Shown in pieces: positions 42,545 to 50,843 of a stretch of DNA of 64,000 nucleotides. Origin of the DNA: Candidatus Methanoperedens sp. (GTDB lineage: Archaea > Halobacteriota > Methanosarcinia > Methanosarcinales > Methanoperedenaceae); the NCBI GenBank assembly GCA_027460525.1, contig JAPZAS010000006.1:1-64000 (forward strand). The letters run 5' to 3'. Made by a program: the position numbers and the translations under genes. The notes under the pieces were generated by a model. That model saw only the letters and a program-made list of their open reading frames with translations, was not told the origin of the DNA and did not search any database. The first letter of the stretch is position 1; each line of letters begins with the position of its first letter.

Positions 42545-43753
42545 ATGGCTAAAATTGAATTAACAGATGGAGTTTACTGGGTCGGCGTCGTGGACTGGAA
42601 CCTGCGTGATTTCCACGGGTACACCACGCCCCGCGGAGGAACGTACAACGCTTACCTCATCGTGGATGAGAAAGTTGCGCTTGTGGATACCGTAAAACAT
42701 GGTTTTGCAGGCGAGATGATCGAACGTATAAAAGAGATTATAGATCCCTCGAAGATTGATTACATCGTCTCAAACCATGTTGAAATGGACCACTCGGGTT
42801 CCCTGCCCGAAATAATGAAAATAGCAACGAATGCCCAGGTTATTGCTACTGAAAAAGGAAAGGAAGGGTTGGTTCGGCATTACAGGGCAAACTGGAATTT
42901 CAGGACTGTCAAGACAGGCGATGAACTTACGCTTGGCAAAAAGACGCTTACCTTTATCACTGCGCCGATGCTTCACTGGCCTGACAGCATGTTCACCTAC
43001 ATGAAAGAGGATAAAATCCTCCTGTCCAACGATGGGTTCGGGCAGCATCTTGCCTCATCGTTTCGGTTTGATGAAGATTTATGCAGCCTCCTTGGATATG
43101 AATGCGATACGGTGATGGATGAGGCTGCCAAGTATTATGCCAACATCCTGATGCCATTCGCAGGTATTATCCTTAAAAAAATAGAGGAGATCCAGAAACT
43201 GGGCATAGAGATTAAGATGATAGCGCCGTCGCACGGCATGATATGGACAAACCCGGGAAAGATAATCGACGCATATCTCAAATGGGCTCAAGGAATCTCA
43301 AAGCAAAAAGTCCTTATCATTTATGATACCATGTGGAGCAGCACCGAGATAATGGCCAATGAAATCCTGCGAGGGGTCGCCGATTCAGGAGTGGAGGCTG
43401 CACTATTCCATCTGCGCAAGAATGATTGGAGCGAAATAGTTAAAGAGGTACTTGAAGCCAGGGCAATAATTATAGGTTCGCCCACTTTGAATAACGGCAT
43501 GTTCCCTACCGTTGGGGGATTCCTGACGTATCTTATGGGCTTGCGGCCCAAGAACAAGCTCTGGGCGACCTTCGGCTCCTACGGTTGGGCAGGCGGGGCT
43601 GTTAAGGCTGTAAACGAAAAATTAAAATCATCGGGATACGAACCCGTTGAGTCGCTGGAGGTGATTTTCAGACCTGATGAGCAGGATATGGCGAAGTGCT
43701 ACGCACTTGGGCAGAAAATTGCTTCGATGGTTAAAACTAACTCGAGTTTTTAG
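42545..43753 (+). CDS. fprA: Flavodiiron protein / F420H2 oxidase FprA
   Basis: 402 aa. N-terminal metallo-beta-lactamase-like di-iron domain: IVSNHVEMDHSGSLPE (HxExDH), LHWPDSMFTY, LSNDGFGQH, APSHGMIWTNPG. The C-terminal flavodoxin domain (about 255-402) has IIYDTMWSSTEIMANEIL and WATFGSYGWAGGAVK. In methanogens it reduces O2 to water with F420H2. ATG 42545 is preferred to a GTG at 42533. The stop codon lies in the first unit of a tandem repeat. Confidence 0.93.
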   Translation: MAKIELTDGVYWVGVVDWNLRDFHGYTTPRGGTYNAYLIVDEKVALVDTVKHGFAGEMIERIKEIIDPSKIDYIVSNHVEMDHSGSLPEIMKIATNAQVIATEKGKEGLVRHYRANWNFRTVKTGDELTLGKKTLTFITAPMLHWPDSMFTYMKEDKILLSNDGFGQHLASSFRFDEDLCSLLGYECDTVMDEAAKYYANILMPFAGIILKKIEEIQKLGIEIKMIAPSHGMIWTNPGKIIDAYLKWAQGISKQKVLIIYDTMWSSTEIMANEILRGVADSGVEAALFHLRKNDWSEIVKEVLEARAIIIGSPTLNNGMFPTVGGFLTYLMGLRPKNKLWATFGSYGWAGGAVKAVNEKLKSSGYEPVESLEVIFRPDEQDMAKCYALGQKIASMVKTNSSF

Positions 43754-43849
43754 TCCAGCCGAAGCGCTGGACACGCCTTCCGGAAGCATGATTCGAGTTT
43801 TTTAGTCCGGCCGAAGTGCCGGACACGCCCTCCCGAGGCGTGACTCGGG
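43738..43849. repeat. Two tandem hairpin repeats (palindromic copies D1 and D2)
   Basis: A unit of about 51-53 bases occurs twice: TCGAG-T-tract-TAGTCC, the hairpin GTCCRGC-CGAAG-GCYGGAC, then the palindrome family core. The second copy ends in CGCCCTCCCGAGGCGTGACT and CGGG, the same core as copies A-C inverted. The first unit covers the fprA stop codon. Confidence 0.8.
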
Positions 43850-43850
43850 A

Positions 43851-43997
43851 TTAACGAAACTGCATAGCCTGCGGCCTTATGAAATAGAGGCGGTAGCGAA
43901 GGCATTCCTTGAAATTGTCCCCTTTGAAGTCGCAGGGTTCAAGGTTGGCTGCCGTGCATTCGTTTCCAGAGTGGAAGGTACATTTTTCAGATGGCAT
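43851..43997 (-). CDS. 48-aa Cys-containing paralogue 1
   Basis: MPSEKCTFHSGNECTAANLE, then PCDFKGDNFKECLRYRLYFI and RPQAMQFR. It is the same length as, and nearly identical to, the protein at 51553-51699, with mostly silent DNA differences, so both are translated genes under selection. Four Cys plus the His at residue 9 could bind zinc or a cluster; the sister has Cys at that residue. Function unknown. It lies between a repeat and the cstA operon. Confidence 0.8.
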   Translation of the reverse strand: MPSEKCTFHSGNECTAANLEPCDFKGDNFKECLRYRLYFIRPQAMQFR

Positions 43998-44045
43998 TGT
44001 TCTGAGAATATAAGATATTAAAGGATATTATTAGTTTCGGTGCCT

Positions 44046-44069
44046 CAGCTAATCGTAGCTGCTTTTTTT
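44046..44069 (+). terminator. Terminator-like hairpin
   Basis: CAGCTA-ATCG-TAGCTG followed by C and TTTTTTT, on the plus strand about 290 bases after fprA. It could end the fprA transcript or read-through across the small minus-strand gene. Confidence 0.5.
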
Positions 44070-44239
44070 CATTATCCATATCATTGTGAAAACATCTGCG
44101 AACCCCCTTTAAACAAGGACTTTTTTTGAGTTATTAAGGCAGCCTCAATCTGCAGCGAATCTGAGGAAACCTTAATAAATACTGATGATGTTTTCATGAT
44201 GACCCCATGGGATGGGTCGGAAAATGGAGGATTTGAAAA

Positions 44240-45880
44240 ATGTTGGTGAATGCGGCCATGATACTTATTGCGGGTATCATTATTTATTTTCTGGTGTATC
44301 ATTTACGTGTCAAGAAAATTGACAGAGATGTAATGAAATGCGACCCGGCGCGTGCGACACCGGCAAAGGTCTACATGGACGGCGTGGAGTATTTCCCGAC
44401 CAATAAGTTCGTGCTCTTCGGCTTCCAGTTCAAGAGCATAGCAGGGCTATCACCCGTGGTGGGAGCTATCACTGCAGCATTGCTGTGGGGCTGGCTTCCA
44501 GCGCTAATCTGGATACTTGTGGGGAATATCTTCATCGGCTGGGTGCAGGATTATTTTTCTTGCATGGTCTCGTTGAGGAACGAAGGCAAGAGCTTCGGTC
44601 CCCTGTCATACGAACTCATAAGTCCGCGCACAAGAAACATCCTTATGGTCTTCCTCGTTTTTTACCTGATCCTTATAATGGCTGCCTTCGCAAGCCTCGC
44701 GGCAGGGATGCTTAAGGCAAGCATTAATTCCATTCTCCCCACAGCAACTGTAATCTTTGCAGGTATATTTGTAGGCTTACTCATCCATAAATTAAGGATT
44801 AACCCCTTTGCTGGGACTGCGGCTGGCATCGTGTTGATCGTGGGCGGTATCTTTGCGGGCGCCGCGCTTCCTGTCAGCATCGGCGATGTCAATATCTGGC
44901 TCATTGCCATCCTTGCGATCTGTTTTATAGCTGCTCTCACGCCTATATGGAGCTTCACCCAGCCCACCATATACATGTTCTTCTATGTGGTGTTCTTCGG
45001 GCTTATAGCGCTTGTCGCTTCCCTGATTATCGGCCATCCTGATTATGTCATGCCGGATTACACGGATTTCTTTGCAGGATTTACGGGTTCAGCCGCAATG
45101 CCTCTCTGGCCCCTCCTTTTCGTCACCATAGCCTGTGGGTCTGTCTCGGGGTGGCACAGCCTGGTGAGCAGTTCTGCTACATCAAAGCAGATAGAGAACG
45201 AACGCGACGTCGCACCTGTGACAGCCGGTTCCATGCTTGCCGAAGGGGCACTTGCATTACTTGCGCTCTCCATCGTGGCCGTGCTCCCTGTAGCGGATAC
45301 AAAGGGGCTTGCAGCTGCGTCAATATTCACAAAAGGGGCCGGGTCTCTTCTCGGGGGAAGTAATACGGCGCTGGCATACGTTGGGCTCATATTTATCGCC
45401 CTGGCGCTTGCCGTCATGATGCTTGTGGTGCGCCTCGGGAGGCTCACGATACATGAAATAGGTGGGGAAAAAGTGTCTCTGCTTGGTAACAAGTATATTG
45501 CCTCAATACTCTTCCTGGCGGTGACTTTTGTACTGGCTAGCCCAACCTTCGGAGGCACATGGTTTTATATCTGGGTTTTGTTCGGCGGGTCAAACCAGCT
45601 CATGGCAGGGCTTTCACTGATGCTTATTACGCTATGGCTTCTCGATACTAAAAAGGGCTGGATGATCTCAGGAGTCCCTGGAGCGTTCATGATTGTCACG
45701 ACGATCGCGGCCCTGGGTTATGCGAGCTATCAGTCTCTTACAAAGGGATTTGCCTCAACTCCGATTGCAGCGGGGAACATAGTGGCAGGTATCATAGGAG
45801 TAATTCTGATAATCGCAGCACTTATCATGTGTATTGATATATACGGGGCTTTCAAGAGAAGAAAAAAGGTTCCCCAGTAA
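44240..45880 (+). CDS. cstA: CstA-family carbon-starvation transporter
   Basis: 546 aa with about 15 hydrophobic helices. CstA landmarks: CDPARATPAKVYMDGVEYFP, FGFQFKSIAGLSPVVGA, WILVGNIFIGWVQDYFSC, SVSGWHSLVSSSATSKQIEN, WVLFGGSNQLMAG. In bacteria CstA imports pyruvate or peptides. It is the first gene of a run with a 95-aa protein and two ArsA-type ATPases; such an association with tail-anchor/arsenite ATPases is unusual. GGAGGA ribosome-binding site before ATG 44240. Confidence 0.92.
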   Translation: MLVNAAMILIAGIIIYFLVYHLRVKKIDRDVMKCDPARATPAKVYMDGVEYFPTNKFVLFGFQFKSIAGLSPVVGAITAALLWGWLPALIWILVGNIFIGWVQDYFSCMVSLRNEGKSFGPLSYELISPRTRNILMVFLVFYLILIMAAFASLAAGMLKASINSILPTATVIFAGIFVGLLIHKLRINPFAGTAAGIVLIVGGIFAGAALPVSIGDVNIWLIAILAICFIAALTPIWSFTQPTIYMFFYVVFFGLIALVASLIIGHPDYVMPDYTDFFAGFTGSAAMPLWPLLFVTIACGSVSGWHSLVSSSATSKQIENERDVAPVTAGSMLAEGALALLALSIVAVLPVADTKGLAAASIFTKGAGSLLGGSNTALAYVGLIFIALALAVMMLVVRLGRLTIHEIGGEKVSLLGNKYIASILFLAVTFVLASPTFGGTWFYIWVLFGGSNQLMAGLSLMLITLWLLDTKKGWMISGVPGAFMIVTTIAALGYASYQSLTKGFASTPIAAGNIVAGIIGVILIIAALIMCIDIYGAFKRRKKVPQ

Positions 45881-45894
45881 AATGAGGTGTAACA

Positions 45895-46182
45895 ATGGAT
45901 ACGCAGAAAGATGAGAAAAAAAGATTTGCCTCCATAAAGAGCGCCATCAAGGACTTCGTATACGGGATGGCTGCCCACGACATGGTAACGTATTCGCTTC
46001 GCACGCGGATGCATATGGAAAATCTTTTCATGCTGATAGTGATGGGTGACATGCTGGGGATACCTGTGCTTCCCCCATATTACTCGCTGCGCCTGCTTCC
46101 TCACGTTGTGCCGCATGTGAAGACCTGGAAGAGGACGCTCTTGCGCGACCGGGACGTGACGGACAGGATGTTCGGAGGCTGA
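45895..46182 (+). CDS. Unknown 95-aa protein of the cstA operon
   Basis: Basic N-terminus (KKRFASIKSAIKDFVYGMAA) and a moderately hydrophobic middle (MENLFMLIVMGDMLGIPVLP, PYYSLRLLPHVVPHVKTWK). GAGGTG ahead of ATG 45895. It starts 14 bases after cstA and 34 bases before the first ATPase, so it is most likely a subunit or partner of CstA or the ATPases. No family recognised. Confidence 0.65.
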   Translation: MDTQKDEKKRFASIKSAIKDFVYGMAAHDMVTYSLRTRMHMENLFMLIVMGDMLGIPVLPPYYSLRLLPHVVPHVKTWKRTLLRDRDVTDRMFGG

Positions 46183-46216
46183 AGATATTCTAAAAGAAAT
46201 TGTAGAGCGTCCTGGT

Positions 46217-47152
46217 ATGAAATACCTGCTCTTCGCTGGTAAGGGCGGTCTCGGGAAGACCACTCTTTCAGCAATTACCGCACGATATCTCGCATCGAAA
46301 GGTAAGAAAGTCATAGTTTTTTCTACAGACCCGCAGGCATCTCTCACCGATGTATTCGAGCATGACCTTTTCGGGAAAGGTGAGGTGCAGCTTGCCCCGA
46401 ACCTCTTTGCTCTTGAGATAGATGCGGACAGGGTGGTCTCGGAATACCAGGCAAGTGTCAGGAAAAAGATATTGGACATGTACGGTGAGGTCCCTGAGGA
46501 GATCGAAGACTATATTAAGAGCGCCTCAGCGCAGCCTGCCATGTCCGAAAGTGCCACCTTTGACAGTATGATTGAACTAATTATGGCAGGGAACTATGAT
46601 TACTACATCTTCGACATGATGCCTCACGGGCATGCTATACGCTTCCTTTCCATGGCATCCCTTCTTGATGTCTGGATAAACAAAGTTGTGGACATAAGAA
46701 AGGATTCACAGGACGTGGATGAAAGGGTTAAGAGGATATCCGGCAAGAAGCAGGTATCTGAGGAAATGGGAATACTTGAGGAACTCCAGGATATCAAGAA
46801 CAGACTTGGCTTTATGGCAAAGATCATAGGCGGGCGTGATACAACTGCCCTCTTTTATGTGGTTATCCCTGAACAGATGGCTATCCTTGATACCGAGATA
46901 GCGATCAAGGAATTCAGGAAATTCGGGATCGAACTTTCCGGGATCATCGTGAACCAGGTGTATCCGCGCGAGCTACTGAATGACCCGAATGTGCCCGATT
47001 TCCTGAAGAGCAGGGTCAAAATGCAGCAGGGAAATATGGAGACAATACACAAGAAATTTGGCGGCAGGATAGTGGCGGAGGTCCCGATGATGGACCGCGA
47101 GCCCAAAGGACTTTTGACGCTAGAAAAGACTGCGGGTATAGTGTATGGGTGA
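46217..47152 (+). CDS. ArsA/Get3-type ATPase 1
   Basis: 311 aa. Deviant Walker A FAGKGGLGKTTLSAITARYL (residues 5-24), switch I FSTDPQASLTDVFEHD with the catalytic Asp, switch II FDMMPHGHAIRFLSM, and NQVYPRELL as the A-loop. ArsA/Get3 proteins work as dimers: arsenite pump motors in bacteria, chaperones for tail-anchored membrane proteins in eukaryotes and archaea. The operon location suggests a role connected with CstA assembly or its energising, not arsenic. The His of the usual STDPAHS is missing, a mild deviation. Confidence 0.87.
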   Translation: MKYLLFAGKGGLGKTTLSAITARYLASKGKKVIVFSTDPQASLTDVFEHDLFGKGEVQLAPNLFALEIDADRVVSEYQASVRKKILDMYGEVPEEIEDYIKSASAQPAMSESATFDSMIELIMAGNYDYYIFDMMPHGHAIRFLSMASLLDVWINKVVDIRKDSQDVDERVKRISGKKQVSEEMGILEELQDIKNRLGFMAKIIGGRDTTALFYVVIPEQMAILDTEIAIKEFRKFGIELSGIIVNQVYPRELLNDPNVPDFLKSRVKMQQGNMETIHKKFGGRIVAEVPMMDREPKGLLTLEKTAGIVYG

Positions 47153-48099
47153 AAAAGATGAATAAACTCACTGAAGGAAAAGCCAAATACGTTTTTTTCG
47201 GGGGTAAAGGCGGAGTGGGTAAAACAGTAATGGCTTCGGCAACAGCCATCTACCTTGCATCGTGGGGCAAAAAAACACTCCTTTGCAGCACGAATCCGGT
47301 GCATAGCCTCTCAAGCTGCTTCGGACAGCAATTTATTGGGGGCGGTGAGGCGCCAGTCGAGGGATGCAGTAACCTCTTTGCACTTGAGATCGAAACAGGT
47401 GCGACAGTTGAGAAGTATCGCGAGAACACCCGCAGCAAGATTCTCGATTTCCTGAAATATGCAGACATACCGATAGATCCGACGCCTTTTATTGATGCTG
47501 CCATAACGAATCCTGCCTTTGAGGAATCCGCCATGTTCGACAACGTTGTGGACATCATACTCCAGAACAGGTATGATTACTATGTCTTTGACACTGCACC
47601 GGTTGCACATACCTATCGCCTTCTTGGAATGAGCAGGATGTACGACATATGGCTTGGGAAAATGATAAAGAGCAGGGAGGAGGCGTTATGTCTCAAAAAA
47701 TCCCTTTCTTTCAAAAAGGAAAAAAAAGAGGTTTGTGATCCAATGGTCGAAGGCCTTCTGGAATCCAGACGTAAAACAGAGGAGATAAGGAAGATCATAA
47801 CGGATCCGGCCCTCACCGCTTTCTATTTTGTCACGCTTCCGCTGGCGCTTCCCATCTCTGTGGTGGAGAGGTTCATTTACTGGGTAAGAGCATTCCAGAT
47901 TCCCGTCGGCGGGGTGATAGTTAACCAGGTCATGCCGCTCTCGGACTCAAGCTCATCTTTCATCGTGAACAAACAGGCCGAGCAGAAGCATTATCTTGAG
48001 CTCATTGATAGAAAGTTCGGGGCTCTTGTTATCGCAAAGATACCGATGTTCGAGGGAGAGATAAGGGGAGTGGATATGCTGAAAAAGGTTCTGAAATGA
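47149..48099 (+). CDS. ArsA/Get3-type ATPase 2 with Asn replacing catalytic Asp
   Basis: 316 aa. Walker A FFGGKGGVGKTVMASATAIY, switch II DTAPVAHTYRLLGMS and NQVMPLSD are conserved, but switch I reads CSTNPVHSLSSCFG: Asn stands where Get3/ArsA have the catalytic Asp (STDPAHS). In yeast Get3 the same D57N change abolishes ATP hydrolysis. This subunit may thus bind but not hydrolyse ATP, and pair with ATPase 1 as an active/inactive heterodimer. Its GTG start overlaps the upstream stop by four bases (GTGA); an ATG at 47158 is an alternative. Confidence 0.87.
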   Translation: MKKMNKLTEGKAKYVFFGGKGGVGKTVMASATAIYLASWGKKTLLCSTNPVHSLSSCFGQQFIGGGEAPVEGCSNLFALEIETGATVEKYRENTRSKILDFLKYADIPIDPTPFIDAAITNPAFEESAMFDNVVDIILQNRYDYYVFDTAPVAHTYRLLGMSRMYDIWLGKMIKSREEALCLKKSLSFKKEKKEVCDPMVEGLLESRRKTEEIRKIITDPALTAFYFVTLPLALPISVVERFIYWVRAFQIPVGGVIVNQVMPLSDSSSSFIVNKQAEQKHYLELIDRKFGALVIAKIPMFEGEIRGVDMLKKVLK

Positions 48100-48248
48100 A
48101 TCTAATTTGAGTTGATACATATTTATTTAGGGTTCTGTCAGGTTATCGGTTGGTTGAGGGGGTGTAAAGTTTAAGGACATAATAGCTCAGCTTGAAAAAT
48201 AGCATAAAGAATATGTTTATACGGCGCAGTCAAAGATTCCGGGGTTAA

Positions 48249-48587
48249 TTACTTGGGCAAGCAACTTCCCGGGAAACTCCGGCACGCATGAAGTTCGTAG
48301 ACAAATATTTCTGCTTTTACTCCCGGATCTTCATCCATTATCCTTTTTGTTTCTTCGACACTGGTGTTGAATATACCAACGCCTCTTACATCGCTTCCGT
48401 CAATGACAGGGCAGACAATCGACAGCAATCCATCTGCACGGAGCGCGAAGTTCCGCCGGCCATGTTCCCATATGATCTTTTCTGCGCCAAGTTCCTTGCT
48501 TTTCGGTCCGGCTCTCAAAATAACGAGACAGTAATTTTTTGTCGTGGGGAGCATCCGCCTCATGAAATCGTCAGTGATCGTTTGCAT
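48249..48587 (-). CDS. YciI-like protein
   Basis: 112 aa ferredoxin-like fold: NYCLVILRAGPKSKELGAEK, then WEHGRRNFALRADGLLSIV, VGIFNTSVEETKRIMDEDPG and a final AEIFVYELHACRSFPG. The pattern agrees with YCII-related domains, small proteins of poorly known, perhaps dehalogenase-like function. GAGG stands before ATG 48587. Family-level call only. Confidence 0.65.
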   Translation of the reverse strand: MQTITDDFMRRMLPTTKNYCLVILRAGPKSKELGAEKIIWEHGRRNFALRADGLLSIVCPVIDGSDVRGVGIFNTSVEETKRIMDEDPGVKAEIFVYELHACRSFPGSCLPK

Positions 48588-48924
48588 GTCGTAAACCTCT
48601 AAAGAAGTATTTCAATATTGAAGCTATGGACTTTCTTTTCTTTATATGTAATGCTACTTACTATCAGTGCTGCGCGATCAAGAGGTGAAGTAGACTTATT
48701 TCATGGAGATACCCAGCAGCTCGCTGCAGGGAGTGTCACGACCGCAGCGTGCGACCCAACACCGCTTTGCCCGCTAACGTGGAGAGGTAAAGAATTCCAT
48801 TTTAGGCAAATTCTTCACACTGCATATCTTTCCGTGGCTACAAAAGAGCATGTCCGTGCTTTCCACACCGATAACATCCTCGGAAAGTTTCTTATTGATC
48901 TACGCATATGATATTGAGGAAATC
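48588..48924. other. Intergenic, no gene seen
   Basis: A 97-codon frame runs through here but looks non-coding (rare Cys/His/Ser mix, no family signature). I see neither tRNA nor strong hairpin. It probably holds the divergent promoters of the flanking genes. Confidence 0.5.
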
Positions 48925-49503
48925 ATGAATTTTTTTGATTCCGCATACGAGGGTATTCCACCATGGGATATCGGGCGCCCACAGAAGGAGTTCATCAGGC
49001 TTGCGGAAAATGGAGAAATAAGCGGAAGAGTGCTTGATGTGGGATGTGGAACAGGGGAAAACTCATTATATCTTGCCAGTAAGGGTCTTGAAGTGTGGGG
49101 CATCGATGCAGCACAGTCTGCCATCAAAAAAGCAAAAGACAAGGCAAAAGAACGTGGAATAACTGTAAACTTTCTCGTTTCAGACGCTCTCAAACTTCAA
49201 TTGCTTCAGACTAAGTTCGATACCATAATCGACTGCGGCCTGTTTCACGTGTTCTCGGATGAGGAGCGTCCGATTTATGCTGCAAGTTTATCTTCGGCGC
49301 TCCATCCTGGTGGCAAGTATTTCATGCTCTGTTTCAGCGAGCATGAGCCGGGATCATACGGGCCAAGGAGAGTAACGCAGGCAGAGATACGGGCCACGTT
49401 CCGCGAAGGTTGGAAGATCAATTACATCAGGGAAGCGGAACTTGAAACAACGCTTGGGGCTGAGGGTGTGAAAGCCTGGCTGTCCTCCATTGCTCGTTTG
49501 TAG
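48925..49503 (+). CDS. Class I SAM-dependent methyltransferase
   Basis: 192 aa Rossmann methyltransferase: VLDVGCGTGENSLYLA (motif I), WGIDAAQSAIKKAKD (II), FDTIIDCGLFHVFSDEER (IV), HPGGKYFMLCFSE (post-IV). N-terminal IPPWDIGRPQKEFI matches the thiopurine/halide-methyltransferase-like group that acts on small molecules such as thiols, metalloids or halides. Substrate undetermined. ATG 48925 with GAGGAA upstream is preferred to the longer frame at 48850. Confidence 0.85.
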   Translation: MNFFDSAYEGIPPWDIGRPQKEFIRLAENGEISGRVLDVGCGTGENSLYLASKGLEVWGIDAAQSAIKKAKDKAKERGITVNFLVSDALKLQLLQTKFDTIIDCGLFHVFSDEERPIYAASLSSALHPGGKYFMLCFSEHEPGSYGPRRVTQAEIRATFREGWKINYIREAELETTLGAEGVKAWLSSIARL

Positions 49504-49671
49504 ATCAACGCCTGATTACATGCGTACTCTATAAGGCCTAGACCGTCACAAGAAAAAGAAAGGTAAGCGAAGACCCTGTAAATGAAAAGCAGCCAGATTA
49601 CTTCTTATGCTTCTTCCTCAAGGTCAGCCTCTTCTATGATTTTACTGGTCATTAGAAAGGTGTTTAATCAA

Positions 49672-50196
49672 CTAAAGCTTCATAAATGAACTGTTTAGAA
49701 GTATGCATCCACTATCATATTCAGGAAAAATAATCTGTCTGATATTCTCAGCATTATTTCTCAAAAATCCCAACACATCTTTCAGATAGGGTTCTGTTCC
49801 CGGAACAATAACTGCACTGTTTTTGCCCCAGCTATTTATGCAATTGTCAATAGTCTCTCTACCGCCCTTTATCAGATCTTTATTCTCGTAAATATTATCG
49901 ACAGCAAGATGCAGATAGTAGCACCTGATATATTCTTTTCTCGTTGCCAGTAACCATTTCAAGTCCTCTTTTTGTACCCATTCTTTTTTTCCCCTCTCGT
50001 TTAACTTTTCACTTCCCATCAAAGTCCTGATTGATACATTCAAGTGCCCGCACACGAATATCTTTCTTTCAGTATTGTGATCTTCAAATTCCTTTGGAGG
50101 ATTCATATCATTCATGAATCGATTGATCTCTTCGGATATGACGGATGGTATTCCTGCCATTTCTGCTATTTTATCGTGTTCTGTATATCCTGCCAT
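49672..50196 (-). CDS. Unknown 174-aa protein
   Basis: Soluble, helical, charged; contains RKIFVCGHLNVSIRTLMGSE, KEYIRCYYLHLAVDNIYENK and a final FPEYDSGCILLNSS. The C-terminal part, with a strand ending in IIVPGTEPYLKDV, may be an alpha/beta domain. No family recognised. It is divergent from the nuclease-like gene at 50249, 52 bases away, and the two might be functionally paired. Confidence 0.5.
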   Translation of the reverse strand: MAGYTEHDKIAEMAGIPSVISEEINRFMNDMNPPKEFEDHNTERKIFVCGHLNVSIRTLMGSEKLNERGKKEWVQKEDLKWLLATRKEYIRCYYLHLAVDNIYENKDLIKGGRETIDNCINSWGKNSAVIVPGTEPYLKDVLGFLRNNAENIRQIIFPEYDSGCILLNSSFMKL

Positions 50197-50248
50197 TTTT
50201 TCTTCACTTTCACTTTCCTCTTACCTCAATCTTATAATATAAAACTCC

Positions 50249-50748
50249 ATGAGATATCTGATGCACTTCTCCAGCTTCGGAACTACCATTAATTCCAATA
50301 TAATTGTCAATGCTATTACCCGCCACGGGATCCCTGTATTCCAAACGTCCGAGATCCATCTAAAACCTTTCCTCTGTCGGGAAAGCGTCTGCAATCTTGC
50401 CGACATTATTGCAGTTTATAAACAATTTGAGAGGTTCTATATTGTGGGAATCGAGATCAAGGAATGGGATAAGCGTGTATATCCGAAGATGGCGATGGAA
50501 TATCTGGAGACATACAGGGGTACATGCGAATATTTCTATCTGGCAGCCAATAAATTCTCAAAGAGCACACTGGAATTGAAGGATATAGGATTGTTCGATC
50601 TTGGCAGGATGAAAGTTATTAAAAATCCAGGATATTTATATCCAGATGTGGAATTCAGAGCGAATTTGATGAAGAGAATAAAAATAACTTCAAGGTGCTG
50701 CCAAATGCCATGGATGATCCATTCCAGAGGACGATTCTGGAGTTTTAG
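50249..50748 (+). pseudogene. PD-(D/E)XK-like nuclease-fold protein with a frameshift near its end
   Basis: Reads MRYLMHFSSFGTTINSNIIV, then CNLADIIAVYKQFERFYIVG, IEIKEWDKRV (a D...ExK arrangement), CEYFYLAANKFS, DIGLFDLGRMKVIKNPG, the pattern of small restriction-nuclease-fold proteins. The frame then becomes unlike protein. If one base is added near 50663 (GAATTTGATG), it continues as NFDEENKNNFKVLPNAMDDP, FQRTILEF and stops at 50748, a sensible C-terminus. So there is either a one-base deletion or a sequencing error in a short T run. The uncorrected frame would stop at 50863. Confidence 0.6.
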
Positions 50749-50843
50749 ATCGCATTATTATACTGAAGGAACTGGTGTAAAATCAATGCTCATAATTGGT
50801 ATTTTATTCCATGAAGTGGTATTTGGATATAGAGGCGATCAGC

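Noticed and set aside
48618-48911. 97-aa frame upstream of the methyltransferase
   Set aside because: Composition is not protein-like and it overlaps the promoter space; no homologous motif recognised.
49545-49660. Short minus-strand frame before the 174-aa gene
   Set aside because: Only about 15 codons; no support for translation.
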